Source: an uncultured Clostridia bacterium
GTDB lineage: Bacteria; Bacillota; Clostridia; Oscillospirales; Acutalibacteraceae
DNA length: 6,020 bases
Assembly: GCA_937902305.1 (NCBI GenBank)
Contig: CALDHV010000233.1
Span: forward strand, 1-6,020
Direction: 5' to 3'
The notes below the pieces were generated by a model, which ran no database searches, was not told where the DNA came from, and was given only the letters and a program-made list of their open reading frames with translations. The translations under genes and the position numbers were made by a program. The first letter of the stretch is position 1. Every line of letters starts with the position of its first letter. Shown piece by piece: positions 1 to 5,192 of the stretch.

Positions 1-1
1 G

Positions 2-535
2 CTGCTGGTGCAGGTGCGGCTGGCCGCCCAGTGCACCGACGAGCGGGTCAATATGGTCACGCCCGCCTTATTTGCACGGTTTCCGACACTCGCGGCATTT
101 GCCGAGGCACAGCCGGCTAAGGTCGAGGAATACATACACTCCTGCGGGCTATATAAGACCAAGGCGCGCGACATCGTAGCAATGTGCGTGATGTTGCGCG
201 ACAAATACGGCGGCGAAATACCGCAGACGATCGAGGAGCTGACCAAGCTACCCGGTGTCGGGCGCAAAACCGCTAATTTGGTCTGCGGGGATGTATTCGG
301 ACAACCCGCGGTGGTGGCGGACACGCATTGCATACGCATTAGCGGCAGACTGGGGCTGACCGACGGCACCAAAGACCCGCTGAAAACGGAAAAACAGCTT
401 CGTCGGGTGCTACCGCCGACCGAAAGCAACGCCTTCTGTCATCGACTGGTGATGTTTGGTCGGGACATCTGCACCGCACGTTCCCCGCACTGCACTGTCT
501 GCCCGCTTGCAGAGGAATGTCTTTACAGCAAATGA
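2..535 (+). CDS. nth: Endonuclease III (DNA glycosylase/AP lyase), 5' end cut off by window
   Basis: Base-excision repair enzyme that removes oxidised pyrimidines and cleaves the resulting abasic site. The frame is open from base 2 and gives 177 residues. The first visible residues (LLVQVRLAAQCTDERVN) match the family stretch around Gln41 of the E. coli enzyme, so about 31 N-terminal residues lie outside the window; the GTG at 8 is not a real start. The helix-hairpin-helix motif LPGVGRKTANLV carries the catalytic lysine (visible residue 89). The catalytic aspartate (residue 107, in VVADTH) follows 18 residues later, the same spacing as Lys120/Asp138 in E. coli. The C-terminus has the complete 4Fe-4S loop C-X6-C-X2-C-X5-C (visible residues 157, 164, 167, 173). 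No key residue is missing. The gene ends in TGA and is followed at once by an intrinsic terminator, so it is the last gene of its transcript. The identification is secure. Confidence 0.96.
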   Translation: MLVQVRLAAQCTDERVNMVTPALFARFPTLAAFAEAQPAKVEEYIHSCGLYKTKARDIVAMCVMLRDKYGGEIPQTIEELTKLPGVGRKTANLVCGDVFGQPAVVADTHCIRISGRLGLTDGTKDPLKTEKQLRRVLPPTESNAFCHRLVMFGRDICTARSPHCTVCPLAEECLYSK

Positions 536-588
536 ACAAGCGGCTGTTAAAAAACGAGTTTTTAACAGCCGCTTGTTTTATTTTTTGC
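535..588 (+). terminator. Intrinsic terminator of nth, shared with the convergent LRR operon
   Basis: A perfect 19-bp stem pairs 535-553 with 559-577 around the 5-base loop ACGAG. On the plus strand it is followed by TTTTATTTTTT (576-586). The left arm begins on the last base of the nth stop codon, and the right arm ends one base before the stop codon of the minus-strand gene (578-580), so the hairpin fills the whole convergent gap. On the minus strand the same stem is followed by CATTTGC, a weak U-tract, so termination should be stronger for nth than for the opposing operon. Confidence 0.92.
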
Positions 589-1489
589 TCGGTTTCTTAA
601 AAGCCCACAAATACACCGCTCCGCCGATAACAATGAGCTGGAGCAGGATCGCCAGTACCAACGCGGTCTTGGAGCGCTCGTGCGGCTCCGCCTCGACCGG
701 CGCGGCAGTGGTCTTTGGTGCTTTTGTGTGACTGGCAGTCACGCGAGTACGCAGAACATAGGTCACGCGCGCCGTGGTTTCGCCCGGTTGCAGCTTCTGC
801 TCTGCAGTGGTGGTCGGTGCGGTATCAACGAAAAGAATATCCTCCGTCAATGCGTAGTTATACGCCGCCGTATTCTTTAACGCGAAGATCTTGAGAAGCG
901 GGCATTTTGCAAAGGCTCCCGCGCCAATAGACTGAACGCTGGACGGAATTTCGACCTTTTCCAAAGCGCCGCAATTCAGGAATGCCCCCGCGCCGATTTT
1001 TTTCACAGTATGCGGTATCTCGATTGAGACGATGTTTTCGCAATTCTGGAATGCATAATTACCGATGGATGACAACCCCTCCGGTAATATCACCCGGGAA
1101 ATGTTCGTGTCGGTAAATGCGCCCGTACCGATCGTATGCAGTGTGGATGGGAACGAAAAATACGCCGCTTTATACAGTCCGGAAAAAATATTTTTACCGA
1201 TCTCGGTGATACCCTCCTCAATCACCACGGTGCGTACACCGGCGGGATACCGAAGATGGGTCATAAAATACTGCTCGGAATCGGAATAATCCGGGATCGC
1301 ACCCCGTCCGGAAACATTTAGAACACCCGACGTTTCATCAAAAGTCCAGGTAAACTTTTTTCCGCCGACGAAATAATCGAGTGCGCCGCTCTGCGTCACT
1401 TCGGCAGACACGGCGGGAACGAGCAAAACAAACAGCACGAAAACAATCAAAACGGATAACATACAACGCAACCAGGAACGGGACACCAT
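578..1489 (-). CDS. BspA-type leucine-rich repeat surface protein, membrane anchored (downstream paralog)
   Basis: Predicted exported protein of 303 residues. Residues 1-29 form a signal peptide: basic N-region, long hydrophobic core, and a plausible cleavage site after AVSA. Residues of about 30-85 include a strand-rich segment (FTWTFDETSGVLNVSGRGAIPDY). About 85-215 hold BspA/LRR_5-type repeats of roughly 23 residues, recognisable by recurring IG..AF..C..L..V.IP..V..IG patterns. A Thr/Pro/Ala-rich stalk (about 220-270) leads to a C-terminal membrane helix (about 275-297) and the basic tail KKPSKK. There is no LPXTG sorting signal, so anchoring is by the helix. The start is ATG at 1489, with AGGAGG (1498-1503) placed 8 bases upstream. 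It lies 31 bp downstream of a paralog with the same domain order and is very likely co-transcribed with it. BspA-like repeats are known from adhesins of oral and gut microbes; adhesion here is inference and the ligand is unknown. Confidence 0.85.
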   Translation of the reverse strand: MVSRSWLRCMLSVLIVFVLFVLLVPAVSAEVTQSGALDYFVGGKKFTWTFDETSGVLNVSGRGAIPDYSDSEQYFMTHLRYPAGVRTVVIEEGITEIGKNIFSGLYKAAYFSFPSTLHTIGTGAFTDTNISRVILPEGLSSIGNYAFQNCENIVSIEIPHTVKKIGAGAFLNCGALEKVEIPSSVQSIGAGAFAKCPLLKIFALKNTAAYNYALTEDILFVDTAPTTTAEQKLQPGETTARVTYVLRTRVTASHTKAPKTTAAPVEAEPHERSKTALVLAILLQLIVIGGAVYLWAFKKPSKK

Positions 1490-1520
1490 TTTCTTTTCCT
1501 CCTAATGGATAGACAAATCA

Positions 1521-2453
1521 CTATTTCTTACGGACAACAACAATCAGAACAACGATAACGACACCGGCAAGTAACAGGACACCGCCGCCAATCAAGTACC
1601 ATACGGAATTACGCGGCGCGTCGGCAGGCGTGTCCTCCGGCTCGGTCACAACGGCGGTCGTCGGCACGGTCGTGGCTTTCGTTTTTGCCGCCTTTGTTGC
1701 ACGGGTCACGGTCGTTTTCGGCTGTACGTCAGTCGGCGCGACGATCACATTTTGTTCCGTCTCTTTGGCGGGATCGAGATCGACAAAAGGAACATTGTTT
1801 TGTAGGCAATAAACATACGCCGCAGTATCGCGGTAGCCGTAAATCGTCAGCTTTTTGCACCCGCTGAAAGCGCCCGTGCCGATCGTCTTGATGCCACGCG
1901 GGATGACGACCTTCTCCAGCAATTCACAGCTTTCAAACGCATAGCCGCTGATGCTCGTCACAGTAGACGGCAGTTCGATCTCCTCAACATTGTCGCAATT
2001 TTTGAAAGCGTAGGTACCGATCGTGGTCAGTCCCTCCGGCAGCTTGATGTCTGACAAGACGTTGAAATCCATAAAAGCAGCCTTGCCGATCTTTTTGAGC
2101 GATGCGGGGAACTTGATGTCCCGCACCTTGTAAAGACCGGTAAAGATATTGCGACCGATTTCAGTGATGCGGTCATCAATAATGATGGTCTTCACACTCA
2201 GCGGATCTTTCAACTTATAAAGCATATATTCCTCGTGCTCGTCGTTGTCGATCAGTGCGCCACTACCGTAAATATTCAGCTCGGAGGTCGAATAGTTATA
2301 CTCCCATTTGATGCCTCGGGTCGAGTGGTCATATTCAAAAATGCCGACCTCCGTTTCAGACGCGCCCACCGTCCAACCGGCAATGCCGGATATTGCGACC
2401 AGCACAACCAACGCAAGAGCTACCGATCTTGTAACAAAATGTCGAAAAATCAT
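1521..2453 (-). CDS. BspA-type leucine-rich repeat surface protein, membrane anchored (upstream paralog)
   Basis: Predicted exported protein of 310 residues, first gene of the minus-strand pair. It has a signal peptide (about 1-31, plausible cleavage after TVGA), a strand-rich domain with the same IKWEYNYSTSELNIYGSGA-like pattern as its neighbour, and BspA/LRR_5 repeats at about 90-215 (for example LPEGLTTIGTYAFKNC and IPRGIKTIGTGAFSGC). The shared repeat-end motif TAAYVYCLQNNVPFVD corresponds to TAAYNYALTEDILFVD in the paralog. A stalk very rich in Thr and Lys/Ala (about 225-280) precedes a glycine- and valine-rich membrane helix (about 284-307) and the tail RKK. The start ATG at 2453 has AGGAG (2461-2465) 7 bases upstream. 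The similar order and length of all domains point to tandem duplication. No sorting motif is present. A surface or adhesion role is inferred from the family; the substrate is unknown. Confidence 0.85.
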   Translation of the reverse strand: MIFRHFVTRSVALALVVLVAISGIAGWTVGASETEVGIFEYDHSTRGIKWEYNYSTSELNIYGSGALIDNDEHEEYMLYKLKDPLSVKTIIIDDRITEIGRNIFTGLYKVRDIKFPASLKKIGKAAFMDFNVLSDIKLPEGLTTIGTYAFKNCDNVEEIELPSTVTSISGYAFESCELLEKVVIPRGIKTIGTGAFSGCKKLTIYGYRDTAAYVYCLQNNVPFVDLDPAKETEQNVIVAPTDVQPKTTVTRATKAAKTKATTVPTTAVVTEPEDTPADAPRNSVWYLIGGGVLLLAGVVIVVLIVVVRKK

Positions 2454-2460
2454 ATCGTAT

Positions 2461-2465
2461 CTCCT
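2461..2465 (-). promoter_or_regulatory. Ribosome binding site of the upstream LRR gene
   Basis: AGGAG on the minus strand, 7 bases before the ATG at 2453. It fixes the start, and the protein begun there opens with a well-formed signal peptide. Confidence 0.8.
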
Positions 2466-2483
2466 ATTTTTTTATTTGTTTTT

Positions 2484-2512
2484 ATGTTATCAAAATACGC
2501 TTTCCTTGTCAA
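2484..2512 (-). promoter_or_regulatory. Sigma-A-type promoter of the LRR operon
   Basis: Read on the minus strand: a consensus -35 TTGACA (2512-2507), a 17-base spacer, then TAACAT (2489-2484) as the -10, preceded by TG one base away (extended -10). Transcription should start near 2477, leaving a short A/T-rich leader before the ribosome binding site. The -35 sits in an 11-base palindrome, CCTTGTCAAGG (2504-2514), which could be chance. Confidence 0.72.
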
Positions 2513-2543
2513 GGAATAATCTGCAAAAAAACAGTATTGGGGG

Positions 2544-2572
2544 TTGACTTTTCTACCGGTCACTGGTATAAT
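2544..2572 (+). promoter_or_regulatory. Sigma-A-type promoter of the IMP dehydrogenase operon
   Basis: TTGACT (2544-2549), a 17-base spacer, and a perfect TATAAT (2567-2572) preceded by TGG (extended -10). This is a strong housekeeping promoter; the expected start is near 2579. It lies back to back with the LRR operon promoter, with 31 bp between the two -35 boxes, so factors bound in this gap could affect both operons. Confidence 0.85.
2554..2568. promoter_or_regulatory. Operator-like palindrome inside the promoter spacer
   Basis: TACCGGTCACTGGTA is a 15-base palindrome centred on 2561, with one mismatched pair (G2558 against T2564). It fills most of the spacer and runs into the -10 box, where a bound dimeric repressor would block RNA polymerase. 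The form (ACCGGT-N-ACTGGT) resembles sites of TetR-type dimers, but no regulator is encoded nearby, so the assignment is inference. Confidence 0.4.
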
Positions 2573-2582
2573 GACAAAAATA

Positions 2583-2610
2583 TCAATATGGATATGTATA
2601 TCCATATTGA
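2583..2610. repeat. Perfect 13-bp inverted repeat in the IMP dehydrogenase leader
   Basis: The arms TCAATATGGATAT (2583-2595) and ATATCCATATTGA (2598-2610) are exactly complementary around a 2-base centre GT. The repeat starts about 4 bases after the predicted transcription start. It could act as a DNA operator or as an AU-rich hairpin at the 5' end of the mRNA, which often stabilises transcripts. Which of these applies cannot be told from sequence alone. Confidence 0.75.
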
Positions 2611-2686
2611 CTTATATCCGGGCGTTCGTCCGGGCGCATCCGGGCTTTGCCGAGTGCGCTTTTTTGTTATAGTCTATTACAAATAA
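2588..2686 (+). CDS. Possible 32-residue leader peptide (doubtful)
   Basis: An ATG at 2588 opens a frame of 32 codons, beginning MDMYIHIDLYPG and ending at TAA 2684-2686, 20 bases before the IMP dehydrogenase start. It runs through both leader hairpins, as a translated attenuator peptide would. Against it: there is no ribosome binding site (only about 9 transcribed bases precede it), there is no run of one regulatory codon, and the composition (CRVRFFVIVYY at the end) looks like translated structured RNA. It probably arises by chance but is recorded because of its position. Confidence 0.15.
   Translation: MDMYIHIDLYPGVRPGASGLCRVRFFVIVYYK
2618..2633 (+). other. GC-rich leader hairpin upstream of the terminator-like stem
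   Basis: CCGGGC (2618-2623) pairs with GTCCGG (2628-2633), one G-U pair included, around the loop GTTC. It ends directly where the terminator-like stem begins. The CCGGGC motif occurs three times (2618, 2630, 2640). CCGG is self-complementary, so the middle copy can pair with either the first or the third, which gives mutually exclusive folds. Confidence 0.45.
2634..2665 (+). terminator. Terminator-like hairpin in the leader (candidate attenuator)
   Basis: GCGCAT (2634-2639) pairs with GTGCGC (2654-2659), T-G pair included. After one mismatch, CGG (2641-2643) pairs with CCG (2650-2652). TTTTTT follows at 2660-2665. This is the form of an intrinsic terminator, yet it lies between the strong promoter and the IMP dehydrogenase start, with no gene before it. 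It should therefore stop some transcripts early unless an upstream fold or a bound factor prevents it. The stem is moderate, so partial read-through is expected. Confidence 0.6.
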
Positions 2687-2706
2687 TTTATGAGAGGAAG
2701 ATCAAT

Positions 2707-4212
2707 ATGGCAACCTTTATCAACGAACCGTCCCATACCTTTAACGAGTATCTGCTCATTCCCGGCTACTCATCCAGCGAATGCATCCCGGCGAATGTCA
2801 GCCTCAAAACGCCGCTCGTAAAATATAAGAAAGGCACCGAGCCGGCGCTTTCACTGAATATTCCGCTGATTTCGGCTATTATGCAGTCGGTTTCGGGCGA
2901 CCGGCTGGCGGTTGCTTTGGCGACCGAGGGCGGCGTTTCTTTCATCTACGGCTCTCAATCTGTCGCGGATGAAGCCGCTATGGTCAAACGCGCCAAGACC
3001 TACAAGGCGGGCTTTGTTCGCAGCGACTCCAATATTCGCCCGGATGCGACACTTGCGGATGTCATTGCGCTGACCGAGCGCACCGGGCACGCCACCATCG
3101 CCGTCACCGAGGACGGCAGTCCGGACGGCAAGCTCATCGGCATCGTCACCGGGCGTGATTACCGCGTCAGCCGTATGGATCCGAACGAAAAGGTCTCCTC
3201 CTTTATGACACCGTTTGACAAGCTGATTTGGGCAAAAGAGGGCACCACGCTGAAAGAAGCAAACGATATTATCTGGGATCACAAGCTTAACTCCCTTCCC
3301 ATCATCAGCGACGACGGCAAGCTTTGCTATATGGTCTTCCGCAAGGACTATGACTCACATAAGCAGAACCCCGATGAATTGCTCGATGCGCAAAAGAGAT
3401 ATGTTGTCGGCGCCGGTATCAATACCCGAGACTACGCCGAGCGCGTTCCCGCGTTGGTTGAGGCGGGCGCGGATGTGCTGTGTATCGACTCCTCCGAGGG
3501 CTTTTCCGAATGGCAGAAGCGCACCATTGCGTGGATCCGCGATAAGTACGGCGACACCGTTAAGGTCGGCGCAGGCAACGTCGTAGATGCCGACGGTTTC
3601 CGCTTTTTGGCGGAATGTGGCGCGGACTTTGTCAAGGTCGGCATCGGCGGCGGCTCGATCTGCATCACCCGCGAAACCAAGGGCATCGGTCGCGGACAAG
3701 CCACCGCGCTCATTGATGTCTGCGCAGAACGCGACCGTTATTTTGAGGAGACAGGCATCTATGTCCCGGTTTGCTCCGACGGCGGCATCGTTTACGACCA
3801 CCACATTACGCTGGCGTTGGCTATGGGCGCGGATTTCATTATGCTGGGGCGCTATTTCGCCCGCTTTGATGAAAGTCCCTCCAATAAGGTCAGCCTGAAT
3901 GGTACATACTATAAGGAGTATTGGGGCGAGGGCTCGGCGCGTGCGCGCAACTGGCAGCGGTACGATCTCGGCGGTGACAAGAAGCTGTCGTTTGTGGAGG
4001 GCGTGGATTCCTATGTCCCCTATGCCGGTAGCTTAAAGGACAATGTTGCGATCACGCTGTCGAAGGTCAAATCGACAATGTGCAACTGCGGCGCGCTGAC
4101 CATCCCCGAGCTGCAAAAGAAAGCGAAGCTGACGCTCGTCTCTGCCACCAGCATTGTCGAGGGCGGCGCACATGACGTTATCCAAAAGGATAAAAGCACA
4201 CCAATGAAATAA
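2707..4212 (+). CDS. guaB: IMP dehydrogenase, Tritrichomonas-like subfamily with CBS pair
   Basis: Cytosolic enzyme that oxidises IMP to XMP with NAD+, the committed step of GMP synthesis. The protein has 501 residues. The start is ATG 2707, preceded by GAGAGGAAG (2692-2700); an upstream in-frame extension to 2647 is ignored because it crosses the terminator-like hairpin. It is a TIM barrel interrupted by two CBS domains (about 100-220). The catalytic loop GIGGGSICITRE carries Cys319. NAD and IMP site residues include Asp261 (CIDSSEGFS) and Asp358 (CSDGG). The flap has the Arg418-Tyr419 pair (NWQRYD) that marks the dehydrogenase rather than GMP reductase. These numbers equal those published for the T. 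foetus enzyme, as do Lys310, Arg382 and Glu431, so the two align without gaps over this span. Lys310 and Glu431 are the residues linked to weak mycophenolate binding there. Most bacterial forms have GIGPGSICTTR at the active loop. The gene heads a probable three-gene operon. Confidence 0.95.
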   Translation: MATFINEPSHTFNEYLLIPGYSSSECIPANVSLKTPLVKYKKGTEPALSLNIPLISAIMQSVSGDRLAVALATEGGVSFIYGSQSVADEAAMVKRAKTYKAGFVRSDSNIRPDATLADVIALTERTGHATIAVTEDGSPDGKLIGIVTGRDYRVSRMDPNEKVSSFMTPFDKLIWAKEGTTLKEANDIIWDHKLNSLPIISDDGKLCYMVFRKDYDSHKQNPDELLDAQKRYVVGAGINTRDYAERVPALVEAGADVLCIDSSEGFSEWQKRTIAWIRDKYGDTVKVGAGNVVDADGFRFLAECGADFVKVGIGGGSICITRETKGIGRGQATALIDVCAERDRYFEETGIYVPVCSDGGIVYDHHITLALAMGADFIMLGRYFARFDESPSNKVSLNGTYYKEYWGEGSARARNWQRYDLGGDKKLSFVEGVDSYVPYAGSLKDNVAITLSKVKSTMCNCGALTIPELQKKAKLTLVSATSIVEGGAHDVIQKDKSTPMK

Positions 4213-4233
4213 TACCCGAAATAACGGCGTAAG

Positions 4234-4239
4234 AAAGGA
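4234..4239 (+). promoter_or_regulatory. Ribosome binding site of the zinc-ribbon membrane protein gene
   Basis: AAAGGA within AGAAAGGA, 9 bases before ATG 4249. It lies in the 36-bp gap after the IMP dehydrogenase gene. That gap has no terminator or promoter I can see, which supports co-transcription. Confidence 0.7.
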
Positions 4240-4248
4240 TGTGATCCG

Positions 4249-5178
4249 ATGTTTTATTATGAAGGGCAAAGCTGTCCGACCTGCGGGCGGGCGTTTACCC
4301 CGCAGGATGATGTTGTATCCTGCCCGGTATGCGGTCTGCCCCATCACCGCGCGTGCTGGAATGAGGAGGGGCATTGCCACCTCGAGCATCTGCACGGCAC
4401 ATCGGAGCAATGGACACGCCAAAAAACGGAGGAACCCGTCTCAACCACAACTTCGCCGAAAAATATCTGCGCGCAATGCGGCACCGCCAACCCGGAATAT
4501 GCGGAATACTGCCAGCATTGCGGCACCCCGCTGAATAGCACCGATTGGAGCTCCGCCGGCAACGGCTCATTCAATGAGTATACCCCTTTCACGCATACCT
4601 CACACCCGAGCGATGAGCCGGTCGAGCTGATTGACGGCGTGCGTTCGGATGAACTGATGGCGATGACCGGAGCAACCAAGGCGGACTATTACCTTACCCG
4701 CTTTAAGAGGATCGCCGACGGCGGTGCCGGCGGCTGGAACTGGGCGGCGTTTATTCTGGCTCCGTATTGGCTATTGTACCGTAAGATGTACAAATACGGC
4801 ATATTGCTGTTGCTCTATCAGACTTTTGAAAACCTTGTGTCGTTGTTCGTACTCGGCCAACTGGGATTTCAGGAGTTCAGCGCCGACGAGATCAATCAAA
4901 TTGCCGCCAATATGATGCAAGACCGCTCAACGATGCTGTATTTTGCCGCGGTCTACCTGATCGGCGGTATATTCCTGATATTGCGCATCCTGCTCGTTGT
5001 TTTCGGCAACAAGCTGTATTTTCACCACTGCAAGGCAAAAATCGAGAAAGTCAAAACGGATGCCCCCGATCTATCCGCCGGAGAAATGATGTCTTTGGGC
5101 GGTGTATCCTACGGTATACCGATCATCGCGTATTTTGTATGCGATTTTATTCTTAAGATCATACAATTATTTTTATAA
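4249..5178 (+). CDS. Membrane protein with N-terminal RING-like zinc module and zinc ribbon (DUF2628-like C-terminus)
   Basis: Predicted integral membrane protein of 309 residues, function unknown. Residues 9-43 hold C9-X2-C12, C25-X2-C28, H33-X2-C36 and C43, the ligand order of the prokaryotic RING/treble-clef type. Residues 74-91 (C74-X2-C77-X10-C88-X2-C91) form a second, classic zinc ribbon. A polar linker follows, then the segment IDGVRSDELMAMTG...DYYLTRFKRI. The motif NWAAFILAPYWLLYRKMYKYG (164-184) is typical of DUF2628-like proteins, with membrane segments at about 164-202, 229-252 and 287-308. Zinc ribbons joined to such membrane domains are common in Clostridia, but no activity is established to my knowledge; ubiquitin-ligase activity should not be assumed. 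The gene lies 36 bp after guaB and 14 bp before galU, in the same direction, so it is probably in their operon. The family names are from memory. Confidence 0.8.
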   Translation: MFYYEGQSCPTCGRAFTPQDDVVSCPVCGLPHHRACWNEEGHCHLEHLHGTSEQWTRQKTEEPVSTTTSPKNICAQCGTANPEYAEYCQHCGTPLNSTDWSSAGNGSFNEYTPFTHTSHPSDEPVELIDGVRSDELMAMTGATKADYYLTRFKRIADGGAGGWNWAAFILAPYWLLYRKMYKYGILLLLYQTFENLVSLFVLGQLGFQEFSADEINQIAANMMQDRSTMLYFAAVYLIGGIFLILRILLVVFGNKLYFHHCKAKIEKVKTDAPDLSAGEMMSLGGVSYGIPIIAYFVCDFILKIIQLFL

Positions 5179-5181
5179 TTC

Positions 5182-5186
5182 AGGTG
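5182..5186 (+). promoter_or_regulatory. Ribosome binding site of galU
   Basis: AGGTG, 6 bases before ATG 5193, in the 14-bp gap after the preceding stop codon. It decides the galU start; the protein begun there opens with the standard MKKIKKAVIPAAG. Confidence 0.7.
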
Positions 5187-5192
5187 TGTAAA

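Noticed and set aside
8..10. GTG at 8 as the start of nth
   Set aside because: It lies within a conserved family segment, and the frame is open back to the window edge, so the gene begins outside.
578..2453. LPXTG sortase anchoring of the LRR proteins
   Set aside because: Neither C-terminus has LPXTG or a close variant before the hydrophobic helix.
2521..2538. Small inverted repeat CTG-N8-CAG between the divergent promoters
   Set aside because: Only three continuous pairs around an A-rich loop; not distinguishable from chance.
2573..2665. Guanine (purine) riboswitch ahead of guaB
   Set aside because: The gene would fit, and GATATG strings occur, but the conserved core with its three-way junction (including a GTTTCTACC-like segment) is absent, and the only strong helices are the two hairpins and the palindrome described.
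2646..2673. A second guaB promoter (TTTGCC, 16-base spacer, TATAGT)
   Set aside because: The -35 is poor and lies inside the hairpin arm, and its -10 would leave almost no leader; the promoter at 2544-2572 is far better.
2647..2706. An earlier in-frame start for IMP dehydrogenase at 2647
   Set aside because: It would start within the loop of the terminator-like hairpin with no ribosome binding site, and the extra residues do not belong to the family; ATG 2707 has a good site and gives the usual N-terminus.
3355..3804. Long minus-strand open frame inside guaB
   Set aside because: It has no ribosome binding site and no recognisable motif, and the plus strand there encodes the catalytic core of IMP dehydrogenase; it is a codon-bias shadow.
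4213..4248. Terminator between guaB and the zinc-ribbon gene
   Set aside because: No stem of useful length and no T-run in the 36-bp gap; the genes are read as one operon.
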